DNA from: Thecaphora thlaspeos
Taxonomy: Eukaryota; Basidiomycota; Ustilaginomycetes; Urocystidales; Glomosporiaceae
Assembly: GCA_900291925.1 (NCBI GenBank)
Contig: UWYS01000002.1
Location: forward strand, 124,001-188,000
Length of the DNA: 64,000 bases
Reading direction: 5' to 3'
The notes below the pieces were generated by a model. It saw nothing but the letters and a program-made list of their open reading frames with translations. It was not told where the DNA came from and did not search any database. Of the stretch, positions 22,889 to 33,062 are shown one piece after another. The first letter of the stretch is position 1. Each line of letters opens with the position of its first letter. The position numbers were made by a program, and so were the translations under genes.

Positions 22889-24284
22889 ATGGGCACAAAG
22901 TAAGTGACATAAAAGGGTAAGATCTCTGTGCACTCTTCTCTCAGGAATCCCCCCGTCTCTTCATCCCCTCCCATCACGTCTTGCACAACATTTCTACCTC
23001 TTCGACAGACCAAGACACTAGACGACGGGTCTCAGCACGATGCGACCCTTCTCCCTTTACTCTCAGCTTGATACCTCTCCTCGTCACTCTTTTCGCCATC
23101 TTCAGTCGCCACGTCATTGGCGCTCCGCTTGAACTTGAAGTAAGAGTCCTCCGTCTTGTTTCGCCTACGCACCGATGTTTTGCAGACCACGCCTTCTGAC
23201 CTGAAACGTCCCTTTGGAACCTTTATAGAGTCTTCTCCCGAGATCGCTCTTCAACACGACGGAAGAGTACGTCGGCTACGGTTTCTTCTACTTTACCGGC
23301 AACCTACCTGGTCAGGAACAGGTGTACACCGCCGTATCCAGGGGAAACACGCCCACCTCTTGGGATCTCGTCAAAGGTGGAAGACCTGTCATTACTTCTC
23401 GTGTCGGTACGAGGGGAATAAGGGACCCTACCGTCGTGAGGTCCGTCGATGGAAGCAAGTTGTACATGCTTGCTACTGATCTGAACGTGAGTGCTCTCTT
23501 CTGGGCGCCTCCTCGTGGTGAACTGAGTACCCTGGCTGACCTCCAGCGCACTACCTCACGGCAAGGATAGATCGGCTCAGGCACAACATTCGGCGAAGCG
23601 GCCACCAGAGGATCGAAGAGTCTCGTCTTTTCTGAATCTTCCGACGGCGGAGCTACATGGACTCGACCTGTCCTTCGAAAGATCGCCGATCCCGAAGCTG
23701 GCTGCGTCTGGGCTCCAGACGTGCTCTACAATCCTTCCACCCGTTCCTACGACATCTACTACACTAGTTTCCTCTACGACGGTCCGTTCTATTTCAAAAT
23801 CATGAAGACATCTACTCGAGACTTTGTCACGTTCACCAAACCTACCGTCTACCTCGACAGACCAGGTTATTCCATCATCGATCTGACCTTCCTCAAGGCC
23901 AACGATGGACGTCTGTATCGGTTTATCAAGAACGAAGTTCCGACGAGGGATCAATATCCATTCTCGGTGTATCAGGAGGTATCGGATGATGGACCGGATG
24001 GAGAGTGGAAGAGGGTCGTCGATGATATTGGAAGAGGCATGGTCGGTCGCATCGAGGGTCCCACGGCGTTCATGGATAACCAGAACCCAGAGAGGGCTTG
24101 GGTGTTTATGGACGAGTACAATCGACGTGGTTACGTTACGTTCTCGACCCAACATGTGGCGAGTGCCAAGTGGAAGCTGCATACCAGTGCAGACCTTCCG
24201 CTCAACCATGCCAGACACGGTACCGTCTTACCGCTGACGGCTAGGGAGTACAAGGCGCTCAGGGCTAGGGTGATAGACCAATAG
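22889..24284 (+). CDS. Glycoside hydrolase family 43-like (arabinosidase/xylosidase-type) secreted enzyme
   Basis: The secure coding parts are a signal-like exon ending at 23139, an exon at 23229-23486 and an exon at 23571-24284. GTAAGA...TTATAG and GTGAGT...GGATAG introns keep frame. The family has a five-bladed beta-propeller and trims arabinan or xylan side chains. Seen are YVGYGFFYFTGNLPGQ, RDPTVVRSVDGSKLYMLATD, CVWAPDVLYNPSTRSYDIYY and GRIEGPTAF, which fit the Asp/Asp/Glu landmarks of GH43. The N-terminus is uncertain. The hydrophobic leader (LSLIPLLVTLFAIF) is not in frame with the ATG at 23040. Either an 11-base first exon at 22889-22899 splices to 23022, giving MGTKRRVSAR.., or one extra T near 23056 has broken the leader. 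The substrate is not determined. Confidence 0.75.
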
Positions 24285-24436
24285 AAGGGGTCAAGACAGG
24301 TCGGTCTGTCATGAGCCAATCGATGGAACGCTTGACGGCCACCCGCTCCGCGACCAGCATCCCGTCACGTGTCATGTTGTTACGTATCGCCTTGTCGCTT
24401 CATGAACCCTCGCTCCAACAAAGATAATGATGCTCG

Positions 24437-25837
24437 TTACAGTGACCCCGTCTTGCCCTGATCGCGTCTCTGCAGTAGTGGAACGAGACATACCATGACA
24501 GCCCAAACTCCCATCTGCGCGACCAGCAACGCCACAGCGATGGGCGCCAAGATTTCGATGCCCATACCGCTCCCCTCGGCCGCCAGCCCGATCACTAACG
24601 GAAATAGTGCCGACCCCGCCGAGCCGAAGCTGACGATAAAGCTGATCGAGACCGACAGCATCGCGGGATCCTTCTTCTTGCCGGATAGATAGTGCACCAT
24701 GATGGGGAAGATGGGACCAAGGAAGAATCCCTGCAGTGCCAAACAGACGGCGTTGGCGATCAGATCGGGGACCTTCCAGATCAACGCTTGCAACGTGATC
24801 GAGGCGAGCAGGTAGACCAGGACGGCCGTGGCGTCGCCCAGTAGAGAGGTGGGTGGGATGAGGAGGATGCGGCCGACAGCTATGCCGCCCCAGTAGCCAG
24901 AGACGATGTAGGTCGAAGACGCAACGGCATTGCCCTTTGAGAGGAGGAAAGAAGTGATCCACCCGCCAATTGAGACTTCAGCGCCGACGTAGAGGAGGCA
25001 AAACATCGAGAGGAGCCAAATGGTGCGAGAGCGGTAGAGGAGCTTGAATGGGGATGGCGATGGAGAGGCCTTGATTGAGGCAACCGGGCTCGAGGCTGGC
25101 TCCTCGTGGAACGGCGAGTTTTCAGCAGGAATGGCTCCCTTAGTGGAGGCGCCGTCGCCGTCGCCCTCGTTGCCGGCTTTGACGACGTCCGGACTCGCTG
25201 CAGCTTCGAGGTGAGGCTGACGGCGCAGCTTGAAGCTGAGCGTAACCGCGGCGAGCGTGGCCCCGCCAAGACCCATCGTGGTAGCATAAAAGAGGTTGAA
25301 CGGAACAGCGGCCGCCCCCTCCGCCCCCTCTTCGCTGCCCTTGACGAACGGCACAGAGGCCAGCGGAGCAAGCAAAGCTCCCAAGCCATACAAGAAGTTG
25401 AGGATCCCGAGCCGAACGTGGGCCCTGGGTCTTGCCGATATATAGACGTTGGCCAGCGCCTCGAGCATCCCGTTTGACGTGCTCGCAAACACCATGGCCA
25501 CGACCAACACGCCGAAGGGTGGTCTCAAGATGAAGAGGGCGGGGGCGATAAGGCTCGACGTTACGGCTAGGCTGAGTGTCTTGCCGAATCCTATCCGCCG
25601 TACCAGGATCGACGTGAGAAAGGCGGATATCAACCATCCGCACAGGTTGCCGACAAACAGCATCGAGACGACGACAAAATTGACGTTGTAGTGCTCCCGG
25701 ATCGCCGGGAGGAGGGCGCCCGTGCTGGCATCTACCCAGCCGGCGACCGTGAAGGTAAGTAGGATGCTGAGCTCCTTGACCAGCTCGCCGGGTGGGTAGT
25801 CACGGGGATCGGGTCGAAGGCGTGTGAGGTCGAGCAT
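24437..25837 (-). CDS. Major facilitator superfamily transporter (fucose permease/Bsc6-like)
   Basis: A single exon of 466 residues. Many hydrophobic helices are seen, beginning with LSILLTFTVAGWVDASTGAL, then a charged central loop (about residues 205-260) between two six-helix halves, the usual MFS layout. GWLISAFL followed by VRRIGFGKTL fits the loop 2-3 region. It is a plasma- or internal-membrane carrier. The substrate cannot be read from the sequence; the family includes sugar and uncharacterised carriers. It converges on the GH43 gene with only 152 bases between them, so the 3' ends probably lie very close. The ATG at 25837 precedes the first helix at a normal distance. Confidence 0.85.
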   Translation of the reverse strand: MLDLTRLRPDPRDYPPGELVKELSILLTFTVAGWVDASTGALLPAIREHYNVNFVVVSMLFVGNLCGWLISAFLTSILVRRIGFGKTLSLAVTSSLIAPALFILRPPFGVLVVAMVFASTSNGMLEALANVYISARPRAHVRLGILNFLYGLGALLAPLASVPFVKGSEEGAEGAAAVPFNLFYATTMGLGGATLAAVTLSFKLRRQPHLEAAASPDVVKAGNEGDGDGASTKGAIPAENSPFHEEPASSPVASIKASPSPSPFKLLYRSRTIWLLSMFCLLYVGAEVSIGGWITSFLLSKGNAVASSTYIVSGYWGGIAVGRILLIPPTSLLGDATAVLVYLLASITLQALIWKVPDLIANAVCLALQGFFLGPIFPIMVHYLSGKKKDPAMLSVSISFIVSFGSAGSALFPLVIGLAAEGSGMGIEILAPIAVALLVAQMGVWAVMVCLVPLLQRRDQGKTGSL

Positions 25838-26645
25838 GCTGTTACTGAGCGCTAGTCTGGCAGGGTGTCGTTAGGGAAAAGGGGGAGGCTATCGGGGTAC
25901 AGAGAGGTATATGAGGGGTGGGCTGTCGGTCAGCTAGTCAGTCAAGGCTCGACGACGTCTTAAGGAAGGGCGAAACCGGTCTACTCACCCCTGAGCTGAG
26001 CGTCACAACGACGACCGGCAAAATCGTGGCAAGGCGCTGAGATTCGGCGGGTAAGTCGCCGATCCGACAGCGTTGAGAGTGACGGCGGCGAAGCTGCTCT
26101 GTAGCAAGACTTGTCGCGTTTGATGGGTCCTAAGTTGTACAAGCTGCGCTCGGCCCTCATCGATGTTCGGCAATGGGAAAGCGCCGTCGGCGGTCGGCAA
26201 TGATTATAAGAGGACCCCGTCGGGCCGATGCAGCAAACAGTTTTCCGACGTTTCCGCGTCGGAGGAAGGACGACCCGTCTTGCCGGACAGACGCGACGAC
26301 CTGTACCTGTTCGCCTCGGTGTTGACGGTCGGAAGCGGCGCTTGCAAGACAGACTCGGCTTGGAAAGAAGCGCCGACGGCTCATCTGTTCAAGCTTTCAG
26401 CCGCCTCGAGCAACATCGCTCAGACTTTAGCTTTGGCCCCGTTCCTGGTAACGGGGCGAATGAACCTTGATCCCGATGCAATATGGTGACACATACTTGG
26501 GAGGTCAATCATCTGGCCATAGGCTGGCAGCGACGGCTGGCAGCGACGGCTGTCCTACCATCTTCTACTTAAATCAAGCCTCTCCCTCCAGCAGCTCGAC
26601 TCACCTTAGATCCATCATGCCGCCACTGACGTCTCCACTACCATT
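25838..26645. promoter_or_regulatory. Divergent promoter region of the MFS and arrestin genes
   Basis: This 808-base gap lies between genes transcribed away from each other. A perfect tandem GGCAGCGACGGCT-type repeat (two units) is near 26525-26550. I see no gene. Confidence 0.4.
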
Positions 26646-28244
26646 ATGACATCGTACCGCGTCAAGCTCCATTTCGATGACAGCCAGGCCATCCTCTTCC
26701 CCAACGCAGCGGCCGTTGACCCTTCGACAGTTGTGTCTGCGGGTGTCCTCGAGGTTCTAGCACCCAGGCCAAAGAGAAGCCTGCCGCGCTTTGAGTCGAG
26801 GGTCGTCCTCTACGGCTACATCTCGGCCGGAGGCGAGCGGGCGGGCGGCGCTCGATCGGAAACGATGTTCTTCTACCGCTATGCCACGGTACGCGACGAC
26901 CTCAGGCAGGTCGCAGCTGAGGGTCAAGAGCATTGCATGAGGTGAGCAAATTCCCCCCCTCTTCCGAAACGCCCTGCTTCAGAGCGACCCTTCCCGCTGA
27001 CAGTGTCGTTGCAACTTACCGATATCTACCACCATTCTTTCGAAGCCGACAGGTTGCCTTTTCAGATCACGCTGCCATCGTGGCTGCCTCCATCCGGATC
27101 CTCACATCTGCAAAGCGTGAGGTACGAGCTGGTAGGCGTGGCGATTAGGAGCACTTCCTTTTTCTCGCTCGCTCCCCAGGTGAACCGCGCCGTCAAGCCG
27201 ATCAAGATCTTTGCACAGTGAGTAGGGTTGCTGTCGGGGAGCACCTCGGACCAGTTTAGTTAGCTACCTACTCACCGTGTCGCTCCGTTGTGATCTTGGC
27301 TGCAGCCCCGCGCTCGATTCCAACTCGCCTCAGAACACAATCTCGGCCGCGATGTGTAACGACCAAGAGGCCGGTATCGTCGTCGAGATGTCCAGCCAGA
27401 ACGCGCGTCTCGGAGGCTGTTGCAAGCTGCGCATCTATGCCACATCCGCCGATGCTAGTCCGACAAAGGTGGTTGCTCACCAAGTCGACTTACAGCAGAG
27501 GTGGACGGTCGACGAAAACAGCGGTGAGTGGCGTCGCATCGAAGAAGCGAAATGCGACTATCGGATCGACGAAAGCAGCGACTGATACCGGTCTCCATCT
27601 AGGCCTCGACGCCGAGATGACGTTGTCCAGCACACAGGACATCGCAACCCGCAGCGCGGATGCGAAGGTGGCCGCCACCGCAGCCGCCGAGCCCCCCGTC
27701 GACTCGAGGCCCAGCTCGACACGCAGCCGAGATTCGAGCGACGATAAGTCCTCGTCGGGCGGCTCCCATTCCGATGCGACAACAGCCGTCACCAGCAGCT
27801 TGCTGTCCTCGCTGAGCTTCAGCTTCCCTTGTAGACGCGTCGACTCGCCAGCGCTGTCCGGCTGCATACAGCCTTCGACGCCCCAAGGGACGCGGACAAA
27901 CGTGCGCTTCCAGCACCAACTTCGCCTTCGCCTCCAGCTCAGCTCTGACCCGGGCAAGTGGCTTACCTTCTGGGCGGATCTTGACATTGCCGATGTGAGG
28001 ATCTTGGCTGCGAAAGTCCGGCTGGGCGGTAAAGCGGGCGAGGGAGACTGACGCTGCGGTCCTGCCTTTGATGCATCAGGAGTATCTTCGTAGCGAGACG
28101 ACCGTGCTGCCCCCTTACGACGAAGTCTGTCACGCCGGACGCTGGGAAGCACTACCGTCTTTCGAAGACGTGAAGAGGGATGCTACAGTCTGTTTACCAA
28201 GTAGACACGATGACGGTACCTGTATGAGATCGGCGCGAGCTTGA
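26646..28244 (+). CDS. Alpha-arrestin (ART-like ubiquitin-ligase adaptor)
   Basis: Five exons (26646-26941, 27053-27217, 27306-27523, 27603-27994, 28080-28244) give 411 residues in one continuous frame. The arrestin N-domain is shown by SRVVLYGYISA, then EHCM joined to RLPFQITLPSWLPPS and SVRYELVGVAI. The C-domain has FAHPALDSNSPQNTISAAM and later VRFQHQLRLRLQLSSD. The last exon adds LPPYDEV, a PPxY-like motif of the kind that recruits Rsp5/Nedd4 ligases so that plasma-membrane transporters are ubiquitinated and endocytosed. The second-exon acceptor at 27052 is not the first AG; nearer ones break frame. The last intron uses the GTGAGG donor at 27995, and using GTAAAG downstream would stop before the PY motif. 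Ser-rich residues lie between the two halves. Confidence 0.8.
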
Positions 28245-28675
28245 TGGGGCAGGCTGAACGAAGCAGAACCGAGATGCTCCCGCTCCGCCTTTCTGAGCGC
28301 CGTCCAATACGCCGCCCGACGTGACAGCTCGAGCTCCTGTGGGGGCATAATGTCCGTAGATGAGAGAGTGAACGAGTTGAACCGAGCTGGGTGCAGAGGA
28401 GGTGTCGGTATGCCGAGACGTGGGGTCGTGAGTGAAGGCGTGTTGCTCCAGCGGCCGGTCGGCAACAAGCCGCCACAGAAAAGGCCACGGAGATCCGAAG
28501 CATTTTTCGGGACGATAAAAGGCATCCCTGCGCCCCTTAGCCTGTCCGGTCGAGCCAGAGAAGCGTGCCCTTGGCTACCGTCGGCTTTTCCGACACCTCC
28601 ACCATCCGCAGAACCTTACCCCCGTCCCCCTTCCGCACGGCGTCCCGACCGCATAGTCTATTCAGTAGCCTGACC
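28245..28675. promoter_or_regulatory. Intergenic region upstream of the Zn2Cys6 factor
   Basis: This 431-base gap lies between two genes on the same strand. No distinct element or RNA is visible; a CT-rich stretch precedes the ATG at 28676. Confidence 0.35.
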
Positions 28676-28817
28676 ATGACGGCCGGCAGTCCCGATGCTG
28701 GGCGTAGTCAGACACATCATGGCGTGAGCACCGCCGACTCGCCTCAGACATCGACCGTAGAGGGGCGGCTGATGCTGGCCGACCTCGGAAGCTCAACCGC
28801 AACCTCTATAGCGGGCG

Positions 28818-28853
<36 letters not shown>

Positions 28854-31447
28854 GGCGGGGCGGTAAGGGCGGCGTGGGAAATAATCAACGACAAACACGC
28901 CACTCGAGCCGGAGCTCGGTCTCCTGCCTAACGTGTCGAGAGAGCAAGGTGCGCTGCTTCCGACTGCCCGATCAGACGGCTTGCACGCGCTGCCTGCGCA
29001 AGCAGCTCGGCTGCTTCATTCCAAGGAGCGGAAGGACCCGACGCAGCGTCCAGCCGCCGTCCATCGCAAACGCGTAACAGCTATCGATCTCGGCCTCGAC
29101 TCTCCCAGCGACCGGTTCTGTGGCGTCAAACCGCCTCATCCGACAAGGCAGTGCCGCGAGCCCCGCCGACATACGCGTATCGACCGAGCATGGTAGCCGT
29201 CCACGTTCTCGCGACGCCATCACAGCAGCGCACACATCGTCTGGAGGACCTCAGACAACCCTCAACGACCCACTTCAGCTCCTCGCAGACGCCTCTCAGC
29301 GCCACTACGCCGAATACGACTGCGCAGCGTCCGACCAGGCCCGCGGCTCCACCACCTACACTGTCTCGGACGACGAAGACGAACTCGACGACCACGGTGC
29401 TCGTCGGCTCAGCGATTCGGCGAGGGACCCGCGCAGCTGGCGGCAGAGGAACCGTCGCAGCGGTTACCGCACCTACTTCCGCCAGCGCATGTTTGCCGCC
29501 AAGCCAGATACGATGCGTTCCATCAGTCCCATCTCGCTCGGACTCGTCAGCGAGCAGTTAGCCACCCAGCTGCTCCGCTCCTTCATGAACACTTTCAACA
29601 GAAGCTGCCTCTTGCTTGATCCCGACCTCCACTCGCTCGTCGAGATCCGCAAGCATGTTCTCCTCTCCAGCACTGTCTTTCTGCTGGCCGCGAGAGCGAG
29701 CAACTCCCCCGCGGGCTTGGAGCAGGTTGCACTACGCCTCGAGCAGCATGTCAACGATTCGGTCATTCCTGCCGTCTTTCTGGAAGACTGCCGCTCGCTC
29801 GAGATCGCACAGGCGTTCATTCTGCTGAGTAGCTACCATCCACCAACGCGCGTCGCAAAGAGTGACAAGGCCTGGTCGTATCTCCAGCATGCTGTCCGCG
29901 TAGCCACCTGCCTCGACGAGCAGCCTTATGATGAGACGTTATCGAAGCGCTACAGCGACGGGGCCGTCGCGAACGAGGCGCAGCGGCGGTCCGTCCGGAA
30001 CTTCCAGCGGACTTGGCTCCATCTGCATGGACTCGAGCAGATCGTCGCCTCGTACCTCGGCCGCAAAGCCATCTTGCGCGAGAGCGCGCTGCTCAACCGT
30101 CAGCCACGCTGGTACCTCGGGACGCCCTTTTCGGCGTCCGACTTTGTCGTCGTCATGTTTTGCGATCTTGGCAGACGGATGGCAGAAGTAACAGACTGCC
30201 TTGAAGCGACACATGGCGCTGTGCTGTCGGCTTCGACAACCGGGAACAGTGCGGCAGAATCACGGTCAGACGCAGTTCTGTCGATCTACCAGGCGAAGGT
30301 CAAGGCGGACCTAGAGGCGTGGCACGCGCAGTGTCGGGACAGGGCAGCGACGGTCCGGTCGTCGGGCTCTACGGCCGCGGAAAGGGATATCGCCAACGGC
30401 CTCCGGCTGCTCGAACGTGAGTAGGATGGCCGCTGGTTGGAAGCTGTGTTCGCTCTTGCTTTGTACTCACGTCGCCAATTCGCTAAGGAACTCTCCCACT
30501 CGCAACCCGGACGCCTCAGTCTTCTATCACTACGCTTTCATCTACCTTACTGCCCTGAAGATCAAGGTCTACGAGGAACACGACTTTTTCTCGGCCGCAC
30601 ATGTGTCCGACCTGTGCTTCCATGCGGGTGAGTCCTTGCTCCGCTCGCCATATCAATGTGTGCGATCTAATCTGGTCACCCCTGCCGTATCTGTCATACC
30701 TGGCACCATCTCTTCCACAGTCTCATTTGCCGGCGTTCTAGGTAAGTCGGGCTGCCGAAGCGTCTCCGAATGGCGTCTCACCTCGTATTGACAGTGTCTC
30801 ACGCACTTTTATCCCCTCGAACTTTCGACAACCCATTCTCTGCAACATCGAAGAGTAAGTCGACTGGTCTTTCCTGCAAAGCGTGCTGCCCAGCTACCGT
30901 GCATCAGGCGGGACCTTCCTCAACCCTTCGATCTCCGTCCTTTCTTCCTCGCCACCGCAGGGTGCTTCCAATCACCTATGCCAACAACTCCGTCTTCGTC
31001 TGCGGAGCATACGTCGGAATCCTTTCGCTTGTGCTTTTCCAGCGCTCAACAGCGCAAGTCGACAGAACGACCGTGATAACGATGGTCGAGACGACAATCG
31101 ACCGATTCGAGGACGCCGGATCCATTTCGCCGCACCGCAACGGTTGCGCGCTGACCTACTGGCACTTTTTGAAATATCAACTCCAGCAGACGCTGCGCCT
31201 AGAGGCTAGAAAGAGCGCCGATGGCGGTGTCGTTGGGCTAGAAGACGAGGCGACACTGGCGAGTTGGCGCGCCGAAAGACGAGGTGGGGACGCGGTCGTG
31301 TTTCGAGACGGACTCGCTGATGTTATGCTTCTGGGGGGTCAACAGGATGCGGCGACGATGAACTTTGAGCCATTTGCTTTCCAGGACTTTGCCAATGGCT
31401 TAGACGAAGGGATGGTGAATCACACGCTTTCGGATACCGACGAATAG
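28676..31447 (+). CDS. Zn2Cys6 binuclear-cluster transcription factor
   Basis: The DNA-binding domain is explicit, with CLTCRESKVRC and CTRCLRKQLGC in the Cys-x2-Cys-x6-Cys spacing of Gal4-type nuclear regulators, preceded by an Ala repeat coded by GCA triplets. Exon 1 (28676-29073) must splice over an in-frame TAA at 29075. GTAACA...GGCAG to 29152 keeps frame. Exon 2 runs 29152-30416 and exon 3 30520-30627, giving RLLELFYHYAFIYLTALKIK. Further short exons appear at 30721-30741 and 30795-30854, and the final part runs from about 30961 to the TAG at 31447 (..VCGAYVGILSLVLFQ). The last junction does not keep frame with the most obvious sites, so the 3' structure is provisional. The middle matches the helical fungal-factor region in character. 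The regulated genes are unknown. Confidence 0.75.
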
Positions 31448-31812
31448 TGACCTCACTTGCCGAGCGACTGACTAGGCCGCCCTATTGTTCCTTGCACGTT
31501 GTCCTGTGCCACCCTAGCTCTTGCTTCTGAACGCCGGCAACGAGCAAGGTACGGCTGAATACCTCTGACCTACATACTGCAGGGTCAGCCAGGAAGGGCC
31601 GAGACAGAGACTCGACGCCACTGACACGGCACTGCTCCTCTGATGTCCCACAGACTTTGTCATGGGCAGCATAGCCAACACATCTTCCTGGCTCGGTCCA
31701 TAGCGTCCGTCCAACGTGACGATGCCGATTCCAGCATGACTCTATTCGATTGGCATCCTCTGATTCTAAAACGATCCTTTCTGGGCTTCTCTGTCCTTGT
31801 CGCTTCCACTTG
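31448..31812. other. Convergent intergenic region
   Basis: These 365 bases lie between the 3' ends of the Zn2Cys6 gene (+) and the acetyltransferase gene (-). Nothing distinct is visible. Confidence 0.4.
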
Positions 31813-32789
31813 CTAGAAAGGAACGGCGCCCGACTTTCCGGAGCGGTTGAGACCTCGCTCCTCAGGGAGCGTCTTGACGACGCGAGCGGGGTTTCCGACG
31901 GCGACGCTCCAGTCGGGAATGTCCCTGGTGACGACGCTGCCGGCGCCGATGGTGCAACCCTTACCGATCGTCACTCCGGCCCTGTCGGGAGGTGGTCGCA
32001 CAGCAAGAAAGTCAAAACGATGCCACGTCAGGCGGTGCTTCTGAAATTAGCAACGAGATAGGCCGCGGTGGAAAAAGACCGGAGCCGATTCTCAACTCAC
32101 ATGATGCAAGCATTACCGCCGACCCAGGTATCGTCGCCTATGCTGACAGGCAAAGCCCTCTCCCAGCCACTGGCCCTCTCCGTCACGCTAGTATCATGCG
32201 TAGCGGCATAGATGTGAACGGCCGGACCGAAAAGAACACCATGTCCAATGACGACCTTTGCAACGTCGAGAATGACCAATCCTACGTTGGCGTAAAAGTC
32301 ACCTTGAAACTCGATATTGCTACCGAAATCGACATGTAGCGGCGGTTCAATAAAGACCCTAGCAGCTTTGGTTTTTTCTATATCGAAGAGCTGCGCGAGG
32401 ATATCAACACGTTCCCTGTTGGAGACGTCGTTGAGCGTTGGATCGACTACGAGTTCGCCGGTAGGTAGAGGAAGGGAGGGAGAGGGACCGGGTCTGGAAT
32501 GGTTGTAGTCGTATTCGAGTTGACGCGCACGAAGACGTTTTACGACGAGAGAGGTGTCGGTGCAGATGTAGGGGAGACCGAGGAGAGATCGTTCGGTCTG
32601 AGAGAGGGTGGAGAGGGTAGAGGCGTATTGCGCATCGGCGGCGGCGAACTTTTGCGTAGCTGTGAGCGAACGTATGATGGAGGGTGAAGCGTCAGTGGTG
32701 GACATGATGGCCGAGTGACGGGCAGTGACAGATGCGTTGAGACGGGCGGCGGGGCGGGAAGCAGCGAAGGTTGGAGAAGCTAGAGGCAT
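31813..32789 (-). CDS. Hexapeptide-repeat sugar O-acetyltransferase (maltose/galactoside acetyltransferase family)
   Basis: Two exons, 32789-32101 and 31981-31813, give 285 residues. The family moves acetyl from acetyl-CoA to sugar hydroxyls. Seen: the N-terminal Mac segment with [13 protein letters not shown], then the left-handed beta-helix with [40 protein letters not shown] (catalytic His), [14 protein letters not shown]. After the intron come [20 protein letters not shown] and [10 protein letters not shown]. An AT|G codon split by the 119-base intron restores the repeat. The ATG at 32789 is used here. A second ATG at 32705 (MSTTDAS) gives a more typical 257-residue protein and cannot be excluded. 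A TATAAA on the minus strand at 32834-32839 supports a start of transcription close to 32800. Confidence 0.9.
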
Positions 32790-33062
32790 CGAAAGCGAAG
32801 AGAGAGAAGGGAAGGCGAGAGGAAGGGCGCGGCTTTATAGCTGAACGTGGCCGGTGGACCGTGCCTTCCGCCCCGCGTCCGCCCCGCGTCCGCCCCGCGT
32901 CCGCCCCGGCAAGACCGTCGGTCGGTCGGTCGATCTTGGCTTGGACCCTATCGGGGTGGTAGCGCGCTCGGAAACACGGGCGCATCTCGGCCGGCAAACA
33001 ACCGAGATCCGACGTCGTCCGCTGAGCCATCGCGCCGGGGCGCCTCGGCAGTCGTTCGACCT

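Noticed and set aside
26942..27052. Apparent frameshift between the first two arrestin exons
   Set aside because: Using the acceptor at 27052 instead of the nearer AGs joins EHCM to RLPFQITLPSWLPPS in frame, as in other arrestins.
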